DNA of 49,196 bases. Origin: Ilumatobacteraceae bacterium (lineage in GTDB: Bacteria; Actinomycetota; Acidimicrobiia; Acidimicrobiales; Ilumatobacteraceae). Below, in pieces: positions 8,404 through 17,614 of the stretch. The position numbers were made by a program, and so were the translations under genes. The notes below the pieces were generated by a model. It was not told the origin of the DNA. It saw nothing but the letters and a program-made list of their open reading frames with translations, and searched no databases. Position 1 is the stretch's first letter; each line of letters opens with the position of its first letter. The stretch is from positions 1 to 49,196 of the forward strand of contig JAOBWQ010000642.1 of assembly GCA_025463425.1 (NCBI GenBank). Direction: 5' to 3'.

Positions 8404-9059
8404 CCCGCGGTCTCCGGCGCACGGGCCAGGAGGTAGGCGCGGCGAGCGGACTCGTTCGGCCCGGGATCGCGAACCATCTGCATCGAGACGTGGAGCCCAG
8501 CATCGGTCAGCCGTGCGGCGATTCGCTCCGGCGACCATCGATACGCATCGATGTCCACGGCGTGGTCGAACGCTTCGGTCAGGTGAGTGTGGTCGTCGTC
8601 GCCGGCCTGGAACGCCAGCAACAGATGTCCACCGGGTGCCAGCACTCTCGCGAACTCGGCGAAGGCGGTCGGCAGCCGGTCGGCGGGCATGTGGATGATC
8701 GAGTAGAGCGCGACGATGCCGGCGAGCTGACCATCGGCGAGTGGCAGGGCGAGCATCGAGCCCTGCTCGAAGCGGAGCTGGGGGTGGTTCGCCCGAGCGA
8801 CGGCCAACATCCCGGACGAGAGGTCGATCCCGAACGCGTCGAGCCCGAGCCCGGCGAGGTGGGCCGTGACGTGACCCGGTCCGCAACCGATGTCCGCGAC
8901 CGGTCCGCCACCGCCTTCGTTGACCAGCTCGGCGTACGCCAGGAGCAGGCCGCGGTCGAGTGGCTTGTTCTCCAGCTCGCCGCCGATCCGCTCCGCGTAG
9001 ACCTCGGCCACGGCGTCGTAGGTCGCCTGGGTCCGGCTCAGGTGCGTCACATCGCTCAC
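8400..9059 (-). CDS. Class I SAM-dependent methyltransferase
   Basis: Protein of 219 residues with the Rossmann methyltransferase fold. Motif I is VADIGCGPGHVTAHLAG, followed by the acidic residue of motif II in FGIDLSSGM, then LPLADGQLAGIVALYSIIH and VLAPGGHLLLAF (post-I motifs). This is the small-molecule methyltransferase type (Methyltransf_11/25); the substrate is not evident. The GTG at 9059 is chosen because TACCGT lies exactly seven bases before it. The ATG two codons upstream (9065) would overlap that spacing. It is divergent from the regulator at 9132 and overlaps the downstream membrane-protein gene. Confidence 0.9.
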   Translation of the reverse strand: MSDVTHLSRTQATYDAVAEVYAERIGGELENKPLDRGLLLAYAELVNEGGGGPVADIGCGPGHVTAHLAGLGLDAFGIDLSSGMLAVARANHPQLRFEQGSMLALPLADGQLAGIVALYSIIHMPADRLPTAFAEFARVLAPGGHLLLAFQAGDDDHTHLTEAFDHAVDIDAYRWSPERIAARLTDAGLHVSMQMVRDPGPNESARRAYLLARAPETAG

Positions 9060-9066
9060 CCGCACG

Positions 9067-9072
9067 ACGGTA
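9067..9072 (-). promoter_or_regulatory. -10-like hexamer TACCGT, leaderless promoter candidate
   Basis: On the minus strand TACCGT is followed by seven bases and the GTG at 9059. It lies back to back with the promoter candidate for the divergent regulator. Confidence 0.45.
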
Positions 9073-9117
9073 GCGGTCCGGGTCCGATGCGTGGCCGACG
9101 GCCGCGTCGAACGGAGT

Positions 9118-9123
9118 TATCAT
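9118..9123 (+). promoter_or_regulatory. -10-like hexamer TATCAT, leaderless promoter candidate for the 9-18 kb operon
   Basis: TATCAT is followed by eight bases and the GTG at 9132. It is the only clear promoter-like element before the run of co-directional genes that ends at 18187. Confidence 0.45.
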
Positions 9124-9131
9124 CGCCGCGC

Positions 9132-12100
9132 GTGGAGCGGCCCTTTCGATCCTCCCCACCGCCGGTCGCGCCGCGGGCGTTCATCCGGCCCCGATTGCAC
9201 GGACGTCTCGCCGCCCGCTTCGATCGGCGCCTGATCGTGGTCAGCGCGGGCGCCGGGTTCGGCAAGACGACGCTGCTCACCCAAGCGCTGGCCGAGAACG
9301 CGCTCGATCCACTCGGACGCGACGTGTACCTCGGTTGCCAACCCGAGGACGCCTCCGCATCCACGCTCCTGGCGGGGTTGCTGGCAGGGCTGGGTGTGCC
9401 CGTCGGGGAGACGGAAGGCACGATCGACGCTCTCTGCGCGGCGGTGTGGTCGGCCGCCCCGGTCCACGTGTGCTTCACCGTCGACGACGCACACGCGATC
9501 AGCGCCGGCTCGGCCGGCGAGCACGTCCTCGCCGAGTTGGTCGAGCGGCTGCCGGCGAACGGACATCTGGTCGTGGCCTCGCGCCGCACGGTCGCGATCT
9601 CGACCTCGCGCCTGCGTGCCGTTGGACGGTGCGACTCCATCGACGAGGACGATCTCCGCCTCGACGACGACGAGCTCGCGTTCCTCGCAGCCGGGCACGG
9701 GATCGATGCCGGGGGCCTCGGCGGCATCGGCGGATGGCCGGCCCTGGCCGAGCTGACCGCAGTGGCCGGAGAAGGCGTCGCGGCTGCATTCGTGTCGGAG
9801 GAGGTGCTCGCCGCGTTGGAACCCGCGGTGCAGCATCAGTTCGCGCTGATCGTCGCGATCGGAGGCGGGGACGCGGCGACGATCGCCGCGGTCTGCGACG
9901 ACGCCGTGGACGTCGAACCGCTTTCGACACTGCCACTCGTCTCCGTCGACCGGATGGGGACGATCCGCCCTCACTCGCTGTGGGCTGATCTGTTGCGCGG
10001 GCGATTGTCGGCCAGCGAGGTGGCCGCTGCGCGCCGCGCCGCCGCGCGTGCGCTGCGAGAACAGGGCGCGAACGTCGCTGCCTTCGAGCTGCTCGCCGCA
10101 GCGCAGGACTGGGACGCTGCACTGCCCGTGCTCTTCGACGCGTGCAACGACCAGGTCACGCCGCCGTGGGCGGACGTGATGGAACGCTGGCGCAGCCTGG
10201 TGCCGGCCGCCCTCGATCACGCGCCGGAGATGGCGTACCTGCGTGCGATGATCGACCGCTCGCGCGACACGTGGATGCCGTCGGTGGTCGAGGAGTTCGC
10301 GACCGCGTGCTCGGGATTCGCCGAGCGCGGCGACATCGCTCGCGAGGTCGCCGCGCTGGTCCGGGCGTGCTCTGTCGCAGTGGTCTGCGAGAACCGTGAC
10401 TGGATGGCGATGGCGCGGGCGAGGGGTGTGACGCTGATCGACGCCGGCGTTCCGGTGCATGCGACGGTGCTGCTCAACGACGTCTGGCGGGCCTACGCCG
10501 ACGGTCGGTTCGAGGACGTGCTGGAGATGACGGACATCGAGCCCGAGTTGGAGCCGCGGTTGCGTCATTTCCCCGCGTTCTACCGATTCGCCGCGATGTT
10601 GGGGCTGGGGCGTGCCGATGCAGCGCGCGAGGTCGCCCGTCGACTCGCCGAGCTGGGTGGGCCGGTCGTGCCTGCCTTCGCCACTGGCTGGGCCACGTCC
10701 GCGCCGGCGTTCGTGGCGCTCGCGTGTGGCGATCTCCCGGCGATCACGTCGTCGCCGATCAACGACCTCGGGCCGCGGTTCGGGCTCTCCGAGCGCGTGC
10801 CCCACCTCGCGGTCGGTGCCATCGGCGCGGCGAACAGCGGCGACGTCGCGACGGCGGCGGCAGCGCTCGGCACGATCGACGAGCTCCGGCGGCCACCGGC
10901 GCGACGCGGGATGATCGACGGGTTCCGTGCGCTCGCTGCCGCAGCCGTCGCCCTCGCCGATCACGACGAGAGCGCAGCGACGGCCGCCCTGGCCGACGCG
11001 TTGGACGACGATCTCACGCCGGTCGGTGCCGGGATGGCGATGCGGTGGTATCCGGCCCATCCGTACCTGTTCCACCCGCCCAGCCGTGCGCTCTTGGATG
11101 CAGAGCCGAGCGGCGCGTCGCGCCAGCGGATCCTCGATCTCTCGCGCGCCCTGTTGAGGAGCCGCGATGAAGCCGCCGCCCCGATCCAGCGTCCGGCGTT
11201 GCTGGACGAGATCCCGGTCGTGATCGCGGCCTTCGGTGTGCCGCTCGCCGTGGAGTGCGTCGTCCGCCTCGGCCGGCCCGGCGCCGACTCCGACCACTGC
11301 ATCGCGACGTTGATCGACTGTGCCCCGGAAGCGACGCGCCGTGCGCTGCGCGATCTGGTTCGATCGAAGCAGCCGGCGCTGGCTTCGACAGCGACGACCC
11401 TGCTGTCGAAGCTCCCGATCCCACCCCCGCACGTCGTCCGACTCGAGGTCCTCGGTCCGCCGAGGCTGCTGCGCGACGGGGTGGCGATCGACGATGTCAA
11501 CTGGCGGCGGGCGCGCGTCCGCCAGTTGCTGACATCGCTGGCCGTGTTCCGCCGCGTTCGCCGTCAGCGAGTGGGCGTGATGATGTGGCCCGACGGCGAC
11601 GAGGCTTCCGTCTCGGCGAACCTGCGGATGACCCTGAGCTACGTGCAGGCGTTGCTGGAGCCGCATCGTTCGAAGGGCGATGCGCCCTGGTTCGTCCGCC
11701 AGGAATCAGGAGCCCTCGTGCTCGAGGGCGGTGGGCACCTTGCCGTCGACATCTGGGAGTTCGACGACGCGATCGATCGGGCTGCGGACGCGCGGCAGGC
11801 GGCCATCCCGTCCGCAGAGCTGGAGTTCCTGCTCGTCGCGATCGACCTGTGGCGGGGCGAGCCGCTGGCTGATCTCTCCGACCTGGACTGGGCCGGCGCC
11901 CAGGTCCGCCGGCTGGAGGAGCGCTACGTCGTCGCGGTCGTCCGTGCCGCCGAGTTGCTCGCTGCCGCCGGCCGGGACGAGCGCGCGTTGGAGATCGCCG
12001 AGCGCGGATTGCAGCAGGAGCCGTGGTCGGAAGGACTGCATCGAGTCGTCATCGCGACTCTGATCGGTCTCGATGATCCCGATCCGGCTCGGCGCGCGCT

Positions 12101-12188
12101 GAACCGCTGTCGCTCCGCGCTGGCGGAGTTGGACCTGCCGCTCTCGCCGGGCTTGGCCCAGTTGGTGGCGCGGGTCGAAGCCCGCTGA
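9132..12188 (+). CDS. Large MalT/SARP hybrid transcriptional regulator (STAND ATPase, winged helix, BTAD)
   Basis: Protein of 1018 residues. The N-terminus is a MalT-like NTPase: Walker A AGAGFGKTT (residues 39-47) and a Walker B-like segment CFTVDDAH. The middle (about 300-760) is helical and repeat-like, as in the TPR region of this regulator class. At about 769-850 comes an OmpR-type winged helix (VRLEVLGPPRLLRDG, then RVGVMMWPD and NLRMTLSYV). The C-terminus is a bacterial transcriptional activation domain (BTAD, about 860-1018). Thus the SARP-type DNA-binding and BTAD module is at the C-terminus and replaces the LuxR helix-turn-helix of classical MalT. Such proteins are ATP-dependent, ligand-responsive activators. 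The GTG start follows a -10-like TATCAT by eight bases. It heads a run of co-directional genes and may control them. Confidence 0.88.
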   Translation: MERPFRSSPPPVAPRAFIRPRLHGRLAARFDRRLIVVSAGAGFGKTTLLTQALAENALDPLGRDVYLGCQPEDASASTLLAGLLAGLGVPVGETEGTIDALCAAVWSAAPVHVCFTVDDAHAISAGSAGEHVLAELVERLPANGHLVVASRRTVAISTSRLRAVGRCDSIDEDDLRLDDDELAFLAAGHGIDAGGLGGIGGWPALAELTAVAGEGVAAAFVSEEVLAALEPAVQHQFALIVAIGGGDAATIAAVCDDAVDVEPLSTLPLVSVDRMGTIRPHSLWADLLRGRLSASEVAAARRAAARALREQGANVAAFELLAAAQDWDAALPVLFDACNDQVTPPWADVMERWRSLVPAALDHAPEMAYLRAMIDRSRDTWMPSVVEEFATACSGFAERGDIAREVAALVRACSVAVVCENRDWMAMARARGVTLIDAGVPVHATVLLNDVWRAYADGRFEDVLEMTDIEPELEPRLRHFPAFYRFAAMLGLGRADAAREVARRLAELGGPVVPAFATGWATSAPAFVALACGDLPAITSSPINDLGPRFGLSERVPHLAVGAIGAANSGDVATAAAALGTIDELRRPPARRGMIDGFRALAAAAVALADHDESAATAALADALDDDLTPVGAGMAMRWYPAHPYLFHPPSRALLDAEPSGASRQRILDLSRALLRSRDEAAAPIQRPALLDEIPVVIAAFGVPLAVECVVRLGRPGADSDHCIATLIDCAPEATRRALRDLVRSKQPALASTATTLLSKLPIPPPHVVRLEVLGPPRLLRDGVAIDDVNWRRARVRQLLTSLAVFRRVRRQRVGVMMWPDGDEASVSANLRMTLSYVQALLEPHRSKGDAPWFVRQESGALVLEGGGHLAVDIWEFDDAIDRAADARQAAIPSAELEFLLVAIDLWRGEPLADLSDLDWAGAQVRRLEERYVVAVVRAAELLAAAGRDERALEIAERGLQQEPWSEGLHRVVIATLIGLDDPDPARRALNRCRSALAELDLPLSPGLAQLVARVEAR

Positions 12189-12222
12189 CGCGTCGCTTGC
12201 AGGCCGAGTTCACGCTCGTGGC

Positions 12223-12531
12223 GTGGACAACAGCACCGAACCCGGCGTGCGCGGCGAGACGGCACTCGCGGAAGCTCTCGCCTCGTGCCACGAAGCGCTC
12301 GCCGAACACCAGGCGGGTCTGCTCTCCGACGACGAGCTCCGGCACGCGCTCTTCCACTTCGGGCTCGTCTGCAGAGACGGCGAAGCGCTGCTGCTCGACC
12401 TCGACGCCGGGAGGTGGGTGCGGTACGACGGGATCACCCTCAGCGAATGCCCCGGAGCAGTTCGGGGCACGGATGTGGTGCGATGGAAGCAGGTCGTGCG
12501 ATCGTTGCTCGCCGACTCGGTCGGGCCGTGA
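12223..12531 (+). CDS. Small acidic protein, function unknown
   Basis: Predicted soluble protein of 102 residues, with no family recognised. An N-terminal helix (GETALAEALASCHEALAEHQAG) is followed by LLSDDELRHALFHFGLV and a short beta-like part (GEALLLDLDAGRWVRYDG). No membrane segment or signal peptide is visible. It starts with GTG 34 bases after the regulator, and its stop overlaps the next start as GTGA. The overlap and its place between a regulator and secreted proteins support a real gene, for example an accessory or chaperone-like role (speculative). Confidence 0.65.
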   Translation: MDNSTEPGVRGETALAEALASCHEALAEHQAGLLSDDELRHALFHFGLVCRDGEALLLDLDAGRWVRYDGITLSECPGAVRGTDVVRWKQVVRSLLADSVGP

Positions 12532-13217
12532 GGCGCGCTGCGTCGTCGATCGCGGTCGCGGTGATCGCGGCGAGCCTGTCTGCCGTGCCGGGCGCTGCGC
12601 CTGCATCGGCCACGTCGTCGGGGCCCTGCAGGGGAACGGTCAACGCGATCGACGTGTCCAGCCGGTCGGTGTCGAACCCCGACGATGCGATCCGCGTCGG
12701 TGCCCACGACGTGCTCGACATCGTCGTGACGTCCGCCGAGCCGATCGGCCACTACGAGGTCCAGCTCGCCTTCGCCGGCATCGACTGGACCGTGGCCGAG
12801 GGCGACGCCGACGGCACGAGCTGGAGCAAGGAGGTGTCCGTCGGTGACTACTCCCGGTTCGGCGTCGGTCTGTATGCCGTCCACGTCGTCAGCGGCGGGT
12901 CGTCACCGTGCTCCGGAGGCGTGCTGATCCGGATCGCCGGCAGTCCGTTCTCATCGATCGCGGGATGGGTCCTGCTCGCCGCGACCGGTGCGGGCATCGG
13001 TGCCGTGGCGATGACCGCCAGCCGGAGGGGACGCGGGTTCCCGAAGGGGCCCACGGCGCTCGGCGCGGTCGGTGGTCTCGGAGCTGTCGGCCTCGTCCAA
13101 CAGTTCGCGCTCGCCGCGCCGACGAGACCGGTCGTTCTGATCGGCGTCGCCCTCGGCGCCGTGTTGCCATTGATCGCTCAGCAGGTCGGATCCGTTCTCA
13201 CGAAAGGCCCACGATGA
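12528..13217 (+). CDS. Secreted/membrane protein with signal peptide and C-terminal membrane helices
   Basis: Protein of 229 residues. A signal peptide (residues 1-28, hydrophobic core SIAVAVIAASLSAVPGA, likely cleavage after ASA) is followed by an extracytoplasmic beta-sandwich-like domain of about 110 residues with two cysteines (PCRGTV and SPCSGG) that could pair. The C-terminal about 90 residues hold three hydrophobic segments. No family is recognised; the domain could be Ig-like. The GTG start overlaps the preceding stop (GTGA) and its own stop overlaps the next ATG (ATGA), so its synthesis appears coupled to both neighbours. Confidence 0.75.
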   Translation: MRRAASSIAVAVIAASLSAVPGAAPASATSSGPCRGTVNAIDVSSRSVSNPDDAIRVGAHDVLDIVVTSAEPIGHYEVQLAFAGIDWTVAEGDADGTSWSKEVSVGDYSRFGVGLYAVHVVSGGSSPCSGGVLIRIAGSPFSSIAGWVLLAATGAGIGAVAMTASRRGRGFPKGPTALGAVGGLGAVGLVQQFALAAPTRPVVLIGVALGAVLPLIAQQVGSVLTKGPR

Positions 13218-15040
13218 GCGACTTCCCACCACCGCAGCCTCCATCGGAACTGCCCGCTGCACCGGTGCCGGACAGTCCCGCCGTGCGGAGCCGGGGTCCG
13301 AAGCGCTGGCTGCCGGCGATCGTGGGGGCCGTGCTCGTCGGCGTCGCGGTCGGCGTCGTCGTCACGAGCGGTGACGACAGAAAGGCGCACGCGGGTGAGA
13401 TCTTCACCGAACCCGCCGACGATGTCGGCCCGACGCCGTTCACCCCGCCCGTCGTCACGACCAACCCGGCCGCCGGCACGACCTCGACCAGCTCACCACC
13501 CAGCAGCTCCACGACGAGCTCGGTGATGGCAACGTCGACGTCGACGGGTGGCTCGTCGACCACCGTGTTCGATCCCTCGTCGACGTCCAGCAGCTCGACC
13601 CTGCTCGGCTCGACGACGTTCCCGTTGGCGACGCTTCCGCTCGCGTCTCTGCCGCTGACCTCGTTGCCGCTGACGCTGCCGCTGACGACGCTGCCGCTGG
13701 CGAGCACACCGCCGCAGACGACCGTCGCGGCCGGCGGTGGGCTGGGTGGTCCGGTCGGCGACGGAGGCGCTCAACCACCCGTCATCGAAACCGTTCCCGG
13801 CAACCAGCCCGGCCTGTACGGCGGCACCCGCGACGACAAGGTCTGCAACGCCGAGCAGTTGATCTCCTACCTCGAGGCCACTCCTGCGAAGGCCAAGGCG
13901 TGGGCGGGCGCACAAGGCATCGATGTCGGCCGGATCCGCGACTACGTCGGCCAGCTCACGCCCGTGCTGCTGCGAGCCGACACGCGGTTGACGAACTTCG
14001 GGTTCAAGGACGGCAACGCGACCAGCCGTCAGGTCGTGCTCCAAGCCGGCACGGCGGTGTTCGTCGATCAGTTCGGTGTACCCCGCGCGCGCTGCAAGTG
14101 CGGCAACCCACTCGCTCCGGCGAAGCCCGTCGATGGCCCGGCCGTGTACACGGGAACCCAGTGGCCCGGCTTCGATCCCGCTGCCACACAGACCGTGACA
14201 CCTGCGCCCGCACCGATCGACACGCTCGTGCTGACCGATCCCAACGGTGGCACGATCGACCGGCCCACCGGATCGACGGGCGGTCCCGATGTCGAAGTGC
14301 CGGCATCGTCGACCGTGCCCCAGACCAGCGTGGACTCGACGACCGTCCCCGCCACCACCGTCGTGGCGTCGACCGCGGTGGCGACGACCGTCAGCGAGAC
14401 GACGACGACGGTCGCTCCCACCACGAGCATCGCAACGACGTTGCCGGAGACCACCGTGCCGGCGACGACCGTGCCCGTGACCACGAACCCCGTGGACACG
14501 TTGTCGGCAAACACCGTCACACCGGGCACGATCGGCGCGGCGCCCACCGTGCTTCCGCCCGCCCCGGCCGGGCTCGTCAACATCGCCGGCGACGGCGCCG
14601 AGATCGCATCCACGGAGTATCCCGGTGGCCAGTTCCCCGTCGCACTCGCCTTCGACGGCGACCCGACCACCTCGTGGTTCTCCGCCGGCGACAGCGACAC
14701 GGTCTGCGCGAGCGATCAATCGACGCCGTGCTCGTCGCTGCTGTGGGGATTGCCGGCAGACGCGGCGGACCGCCTGATCAGTGCCGTCCGCATCGTCGGC
14801 AACCAGCAGAACGCCGACCCGTCGGTGCGCACCGGCTACGGGTTCGGCTCGGTGATCGTCCGCATCGGCGACGCGAACTACACCCCGATCTTCGAGCAGC
14901 GCTTCACCCTCGACGGTGACGAGGTCGGCGTGTTGTCGTTCCCGAACATCGTCGGCCACTACGTCGAGATCATCTTCGTCGGCCACGACTCGCCCGACTG
15001 CGGTGGCGTCGCCGAGGTCGAGGTGTTGGCTGCGCCATGA
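13214..15040 (+). CDS. DUF6777 surface protein with Thr-rich linkers and discoidin-like C-terminal domain
   Basis: Protein of 608 residues. The N-terminus is Pro-rich and cytoplasmic, then one membrane helix (WLPAIVGAVLVGVAVGVVV, about 33-51). A Thr/Ser-rich linker follows, with an LPLxT pentapeptide repeat at 136-164. DUF6777 occupies about 210-305, recognised by PGLYGGTRD, ISYLEATPAKAKAWA, LTPVLLRADTR and RCKCGNPL. A second Thr/Val-rich linker (about 355-440) leads to a C-terminal beta-sandwich (about 457-608, with AFDGDPTTSWFSAG), resembling F5/8-type C (discoidin) domains, which bind carbohydrate or other surface ligands. The linkers suggest an extended, possibly glycosylated cell-surface stalk. 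ATG overlaps the previous stop, and its stop overlaps the metalloprotease start. Confidence 0.85.
   Translation: MSDFPPPQPPSELPAAPVPDSPAVRSRGPKRWLPAIVGAVLVGVAVGVVVTSGDDRKAHAGEIFTEPADDVGPTPFTPPVVTTNPAAGTTSTSSPPSSSTTSSVMATSTSTGGSSTTVFDPSSTSSSSTLLGSTTFPLATLPLASLPLTSLPLTLPLTTLPLASTPPQTTVAAGGGLGGPVGDGGAQPPVIETVPGNQPGLYGGTRDDKVCNAEQLISYLEATPAKAKAWAGAQGIDVGRIRDYVGQLTPVLLRADTRLTNFGFKDGNATSRQVVLQAGTAVFVDQFGVPRARCKCGNPLAPAKPVDGPAVYTGTQWPGFDPAATQTVTPAPAPIDTLVLTDPNGGTIDRPTGSTGGPDVEVPASSTVPQTSVDSTTVPATTVVASTAVATTVSETTTTVAPTTSIATTLPETTVPATTVPVTTNPVDTLSANTVTPGTIGAAPTVLPPAPAGLVNIAGDGAEIASTEYPGGQFPVALAFDGDPTTSWFSAGDSDTVCASDQSTPCSSLLWGLPADAADRLISAVRIVGNQQNADPSVRTGYGFGSVIVRIGDANYTPIFEQRFTLDGDEVGVLSFPNIVGHYVEIIFVGHDSPDCGGVAEVEVLAAP
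13619..13705 (+). repeat. LPLxT/S pentapeptide-coding repeat
   Basis: Codes residues 136-164 of the DUF6777 protein as five to six imperfect LPLAT/LPLTS/LPLTT units (15-bp period, one unit shortened). It is a low-complexity linker prone to length variation. Confidence 0.8.
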
Positions 15041-17607
15041 GCCGACGCCGGCTGCACACGTGGATCGCGATCGGCGCGCTGGCCGCGGTCGTCGTCTCGC
15101 CGGCCGCTGCGTCGGCGACCTCGGGCACCGTCGACCCGGACCGCCCGTTCCCGAGCCCCCAGTACCTGATCCACATCACCGGCCATGGCACGACGTCGGG
15201 CGATGTCAAGGACGATGCGTTGATCATCTTCAACAACGCGCCCGATGCCAACGGTGGCATCTACGTGTCCGATGGATCCGGGGGAACGTTCGGATACTCC
15301 ACCGACTCGTCCGCGGGCCCGTTCGCCAAGCCGTCCGAGGTGTGCGCGGCCGCCGCGGGGCCAAAGCTCGCCGCCCAGGGTGGGTCGATCACGTCGTTCG
15401 GCAACGCTCAATCGGTGGACTGCACCGTGTTCCAACCCGGCGGCGGGTCCGCCGGCACGGGCGACTCGACCGGCGGCGCGACGAGCGGATCGAGCGCATC
15501 GACCGACTCGACGCTCGACGACCACGCACCCGCCTGCAGCATCATGGGCGACGTCATCGACGCCTTCGGCGATCCCGTCCCCGACATCCACGTCCACGTG
15601 ACCGCGGGCGGGCTGAAGCTGGACACCTCCACACTGGCGGACGGGTCGTACTCGTTCGCCGAGATCGGCGACGATCCCGGCGGCGGCGTCTTCGATCCAC
15701 GAACCGACCAGGTGCGGGTCTCACTGTTCAGCGAGGAGCAGTCACACTCACCGCAGAGGTTCATCGTCGGCTATCGCCAGAAAGGCCCGATACTGAACAC
15801 CGCGCCGTTCCTGATCCCCGACGACGGCGACTGCCGGTTCGACTTCGACATGCGGTCCATCCCGGCCAGCTACACCAGCAAGGTCGCCCCGATCACCGAC
15901 TGGCCGGCGGTGGTGCAGATCTACCAGGGCATCCACCAGGCATGGGAGCTGGCCGATCAGCTCGGGATCTCGATCGGCTACGGCCTCCCCCTCCAGGTCG
16001 ACGCGTGGTGCGATTCGGCGGCGCTCGGATGCACTGCAAAGTCGGGCACGTTCTTCATCGGCAGCCGGTCCGACGGTGCGGTCACCGTCGATCGTCCTTA
16101 CATCGCCATCCCCCCGCGCGACAGTGGGCTCCTGAGCCCCAACCGCCCCGACAACCGCGAGTACCACGAGTTCGGGCACTTCGTGCTGGCGAGCGCATTC
16201 AACGGCCTGCCCGATCGTGTTGCCGACATCAACCACGCCGGCTACGCCAACGCGTCGAGCAGTGATTCCTGGAGCGAGGGCTTCGCCGAGTTCTGGTCGT
16301 CGATGGTCAACAGGTTCGTGGTGGGTCGTGAGGACGCCGAGCTCTACCGCTGGGAAGGCGGTGTCACCGATCTCTCCGAACCCCGCCAGGCGTGGGTGCA
16401 GGAGGAGCTCTCCGTTGCCAGCCTGCTCGTCCGGTTGGAACGGCTGAGCATCACACCTGCACCGGTCACGCCGAGAGCGCCACGAACGTTCAAGGTCACC
16501 GGCTACACGGAGGTCACCGATCCCACGCTGGGGCGGCTGATCGTTGGCCACTTCCTGAACACCACTGCCGAGGGCGCCAGCTTCGGCACCGTCGCCGGCG
16601 CGGTCTTCTACGGCACCGGCAACCAGATCCTCGACGGCAGCTATGGCACCACGATCCCTGCCGATGTCGGATCCGGCGGTCAGGGACTCTTCGTGCTCGT
16701 CGTGCCGAAGGGCCTGTCCTACAAGGATCTCTCGATCACGATCCGTGAGGGTCGACCGAAGAAGCCGGACCCGGCTGGGCAGCCGTTCGAGGTCACGCTG
16801 CCGGAGATCTGGGCAGCGATCTCCAACTACCACAGCGTCAAGCAGCTCTCCGCCGGCCACGTGTTCGACGTCGACGACCTGTATCAGGCGTTGAAGGCCG
16901 CGTTCGGGGGCCGAGGTGAGATCGTCGACGGCCACGACACGATCGACCAGCTGTTCATCACCTCCGGGTTCTTCGACAACGCCGACGGCAACTTCGACTT
17001 CGACCCTGGCGAGACCGTCGGCACCACCGCCCACCCGGGTTACGGCGACCAGGAGAAGTGCGTGAAGGAGCCGGAGTTCGGCTGCAGCCTGCCCCGCCGG
17101 CCGCGCACCGACTACACCGACCCTCCCGCGTCCATCGCGACGGTCGACCTGCGCGGCGCCGACAACGTCCAGATCCCGGGTGCCCAGGTGTACGCGCAGG
17201 TGATCTATCCGGCGCCAGATCAAGACCAGTCGTACGGCTACACGGTGATCCCGGACGCAGACGGAACGGTCCAGCTGAGCGTGCCGCCACCGACCTCGCT
17301 CGCGACCGTCGTGTTGATCGGCATCGCCGACGGGCATGCCCCGCGTGTCCTCGGCACGATCGAACCGGCCAAGTTCTGGGCCCAGGCGTCGACGACGGCC
17401 GGGCCGTTCCTCTCGTTCGCCGCGACGTTGCCCGCCGGTGACCTGACGATCCCGACCGGTACACGCAGTGTGTCGCCGGCGTCTTCTGCGGACGATGGTG
17501 TCGGCGCGCAGAGCGTCGTCATCCTCGTCGCCGGTCTCGCGATCGCGGCGGTGGGTGGTGCGCTGATCGGTCGACGACGCCGCGCTGCACCGGCCCAACC
17601 GCGATGA
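15037..17607 (+). CDS. Secreted, membrane-tethered zinc metalloprotease (gluzincin-like)
   Basis: Protein of 856 residues. A signal peptide (about 1-28, core WIAIGALAAVVVSPAAA) is followed by a Gly/Ser linker and a carboxypeptidase-regulatory-like beta-sandwich (about 165-225, with GDVIDAFGDPVPDIHVHV). The catalytic zinc motif HEFGH is at residues 377-381, and WSEGFAEF places E414 and E418 thirty-odd residues downstream. HExxH plus a downstream ExxxE is the arrangement of gluzincin peptidases. A C-terminal hydrophobic segment (VVILVAGLAIAAVGGALIG) followed by RRRR anchors the protein at the membrane; no LPxTG sortase motif precedes it. The peptidase family is not recognised. ATG overlaps the DUF6777 stop by four bases, so the two surface proteins are probably made together. 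Confidence 0.82.
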   Translation: MSRRRLHTWIAIGALAAVVVSPAAASATSGTVDPDRPFPSPQYLIHITGHGTTSGDVKDDALIIFNNAPDANGGIYVSDGSGGTFGYSTDSSAGPFAKPSEVCAAAAGPKLAAQGGSITSFGNAQSVDCTVFQPGGGSAGTGDSTGGATSGSSASTDSTLDDHAPACSIMGDVIDAFGDPVPDIHVHVTAGGLKLDTSTLADGSYSFAEIGDDPGGGVFDPRTDQVRVSLFSEEQSHSPQRFIVGYRQKGPILNTAPFLIPDDGDCRFDFDMRSIPASYTSKVAPITDWPAVVQIYQGIHQAWELADQLGISIGYGLPLQVDAWCDSAALGCTAKSGTFFIGSRSDGAVTVDRPYIAIPPRDSGLLSPNRPDNREYHEFGHFVLASAFNGLPDRVADINHAGYANASSSDSWSEGFAEFWSSMVNRFVVGREDAELYRWEGGVTDLSEPRQAWVQEELSVASLLVRLERLSITPAPVTPRAPRTFKVTGYTEVTDPTLGRLIVGHFLNTTAEGASFGTVAGAVFYGTGNQILDGSYGTTIPADVGSGGQGLFVLVVPKGLSYKDLSITIREGRPKKPDPAGQPFEVTLPEIWAAISNYHSVKQLSAGHVFDVDDLYQALKAAFGGRGEIVDGHDTIDQLFITSGFFDNADGNFDFDPGETVGTTAHPGYGDQEKCVKEPEFGCSLPRRPRTDYTDPPASIATVDLRGADNVQIPGAQVYAQVIYPAPDQDQSYGYTVIPDADGTVQLSVPPPTSLATVVLIGIADGHAPRVLGTIEPAKFWAQASTTAGPFLSFAATLPAGDLTIPTGTRSVSPASSADDGVGAQSVVILVAGLAIAAVGGALIGRRRRAAPAQPR

Positions 17608-17614
17608 TGGGGTG

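Noticed and set aside
9120-11666. Open frame of 848 codons on the minus strand opposite the large regulator
   Set aside because: It is an Arg/His-rich GC shadow of a gene with clear Walker A and BTAD motifs on the other strand.
13619-13705. Short regular repeats as a possible CRISPR array
   Set aside because: Units are 15 bp, without spacers, and encode an in-frame LPLxT linker.
13493-14986. Open frame of 497 codons on the minus strand opposite the DUF6777 gene
   Set aside because: Low-complexity Arg/Gly/Asp translation mirroring Thr-rich codons; no start signal or motif.
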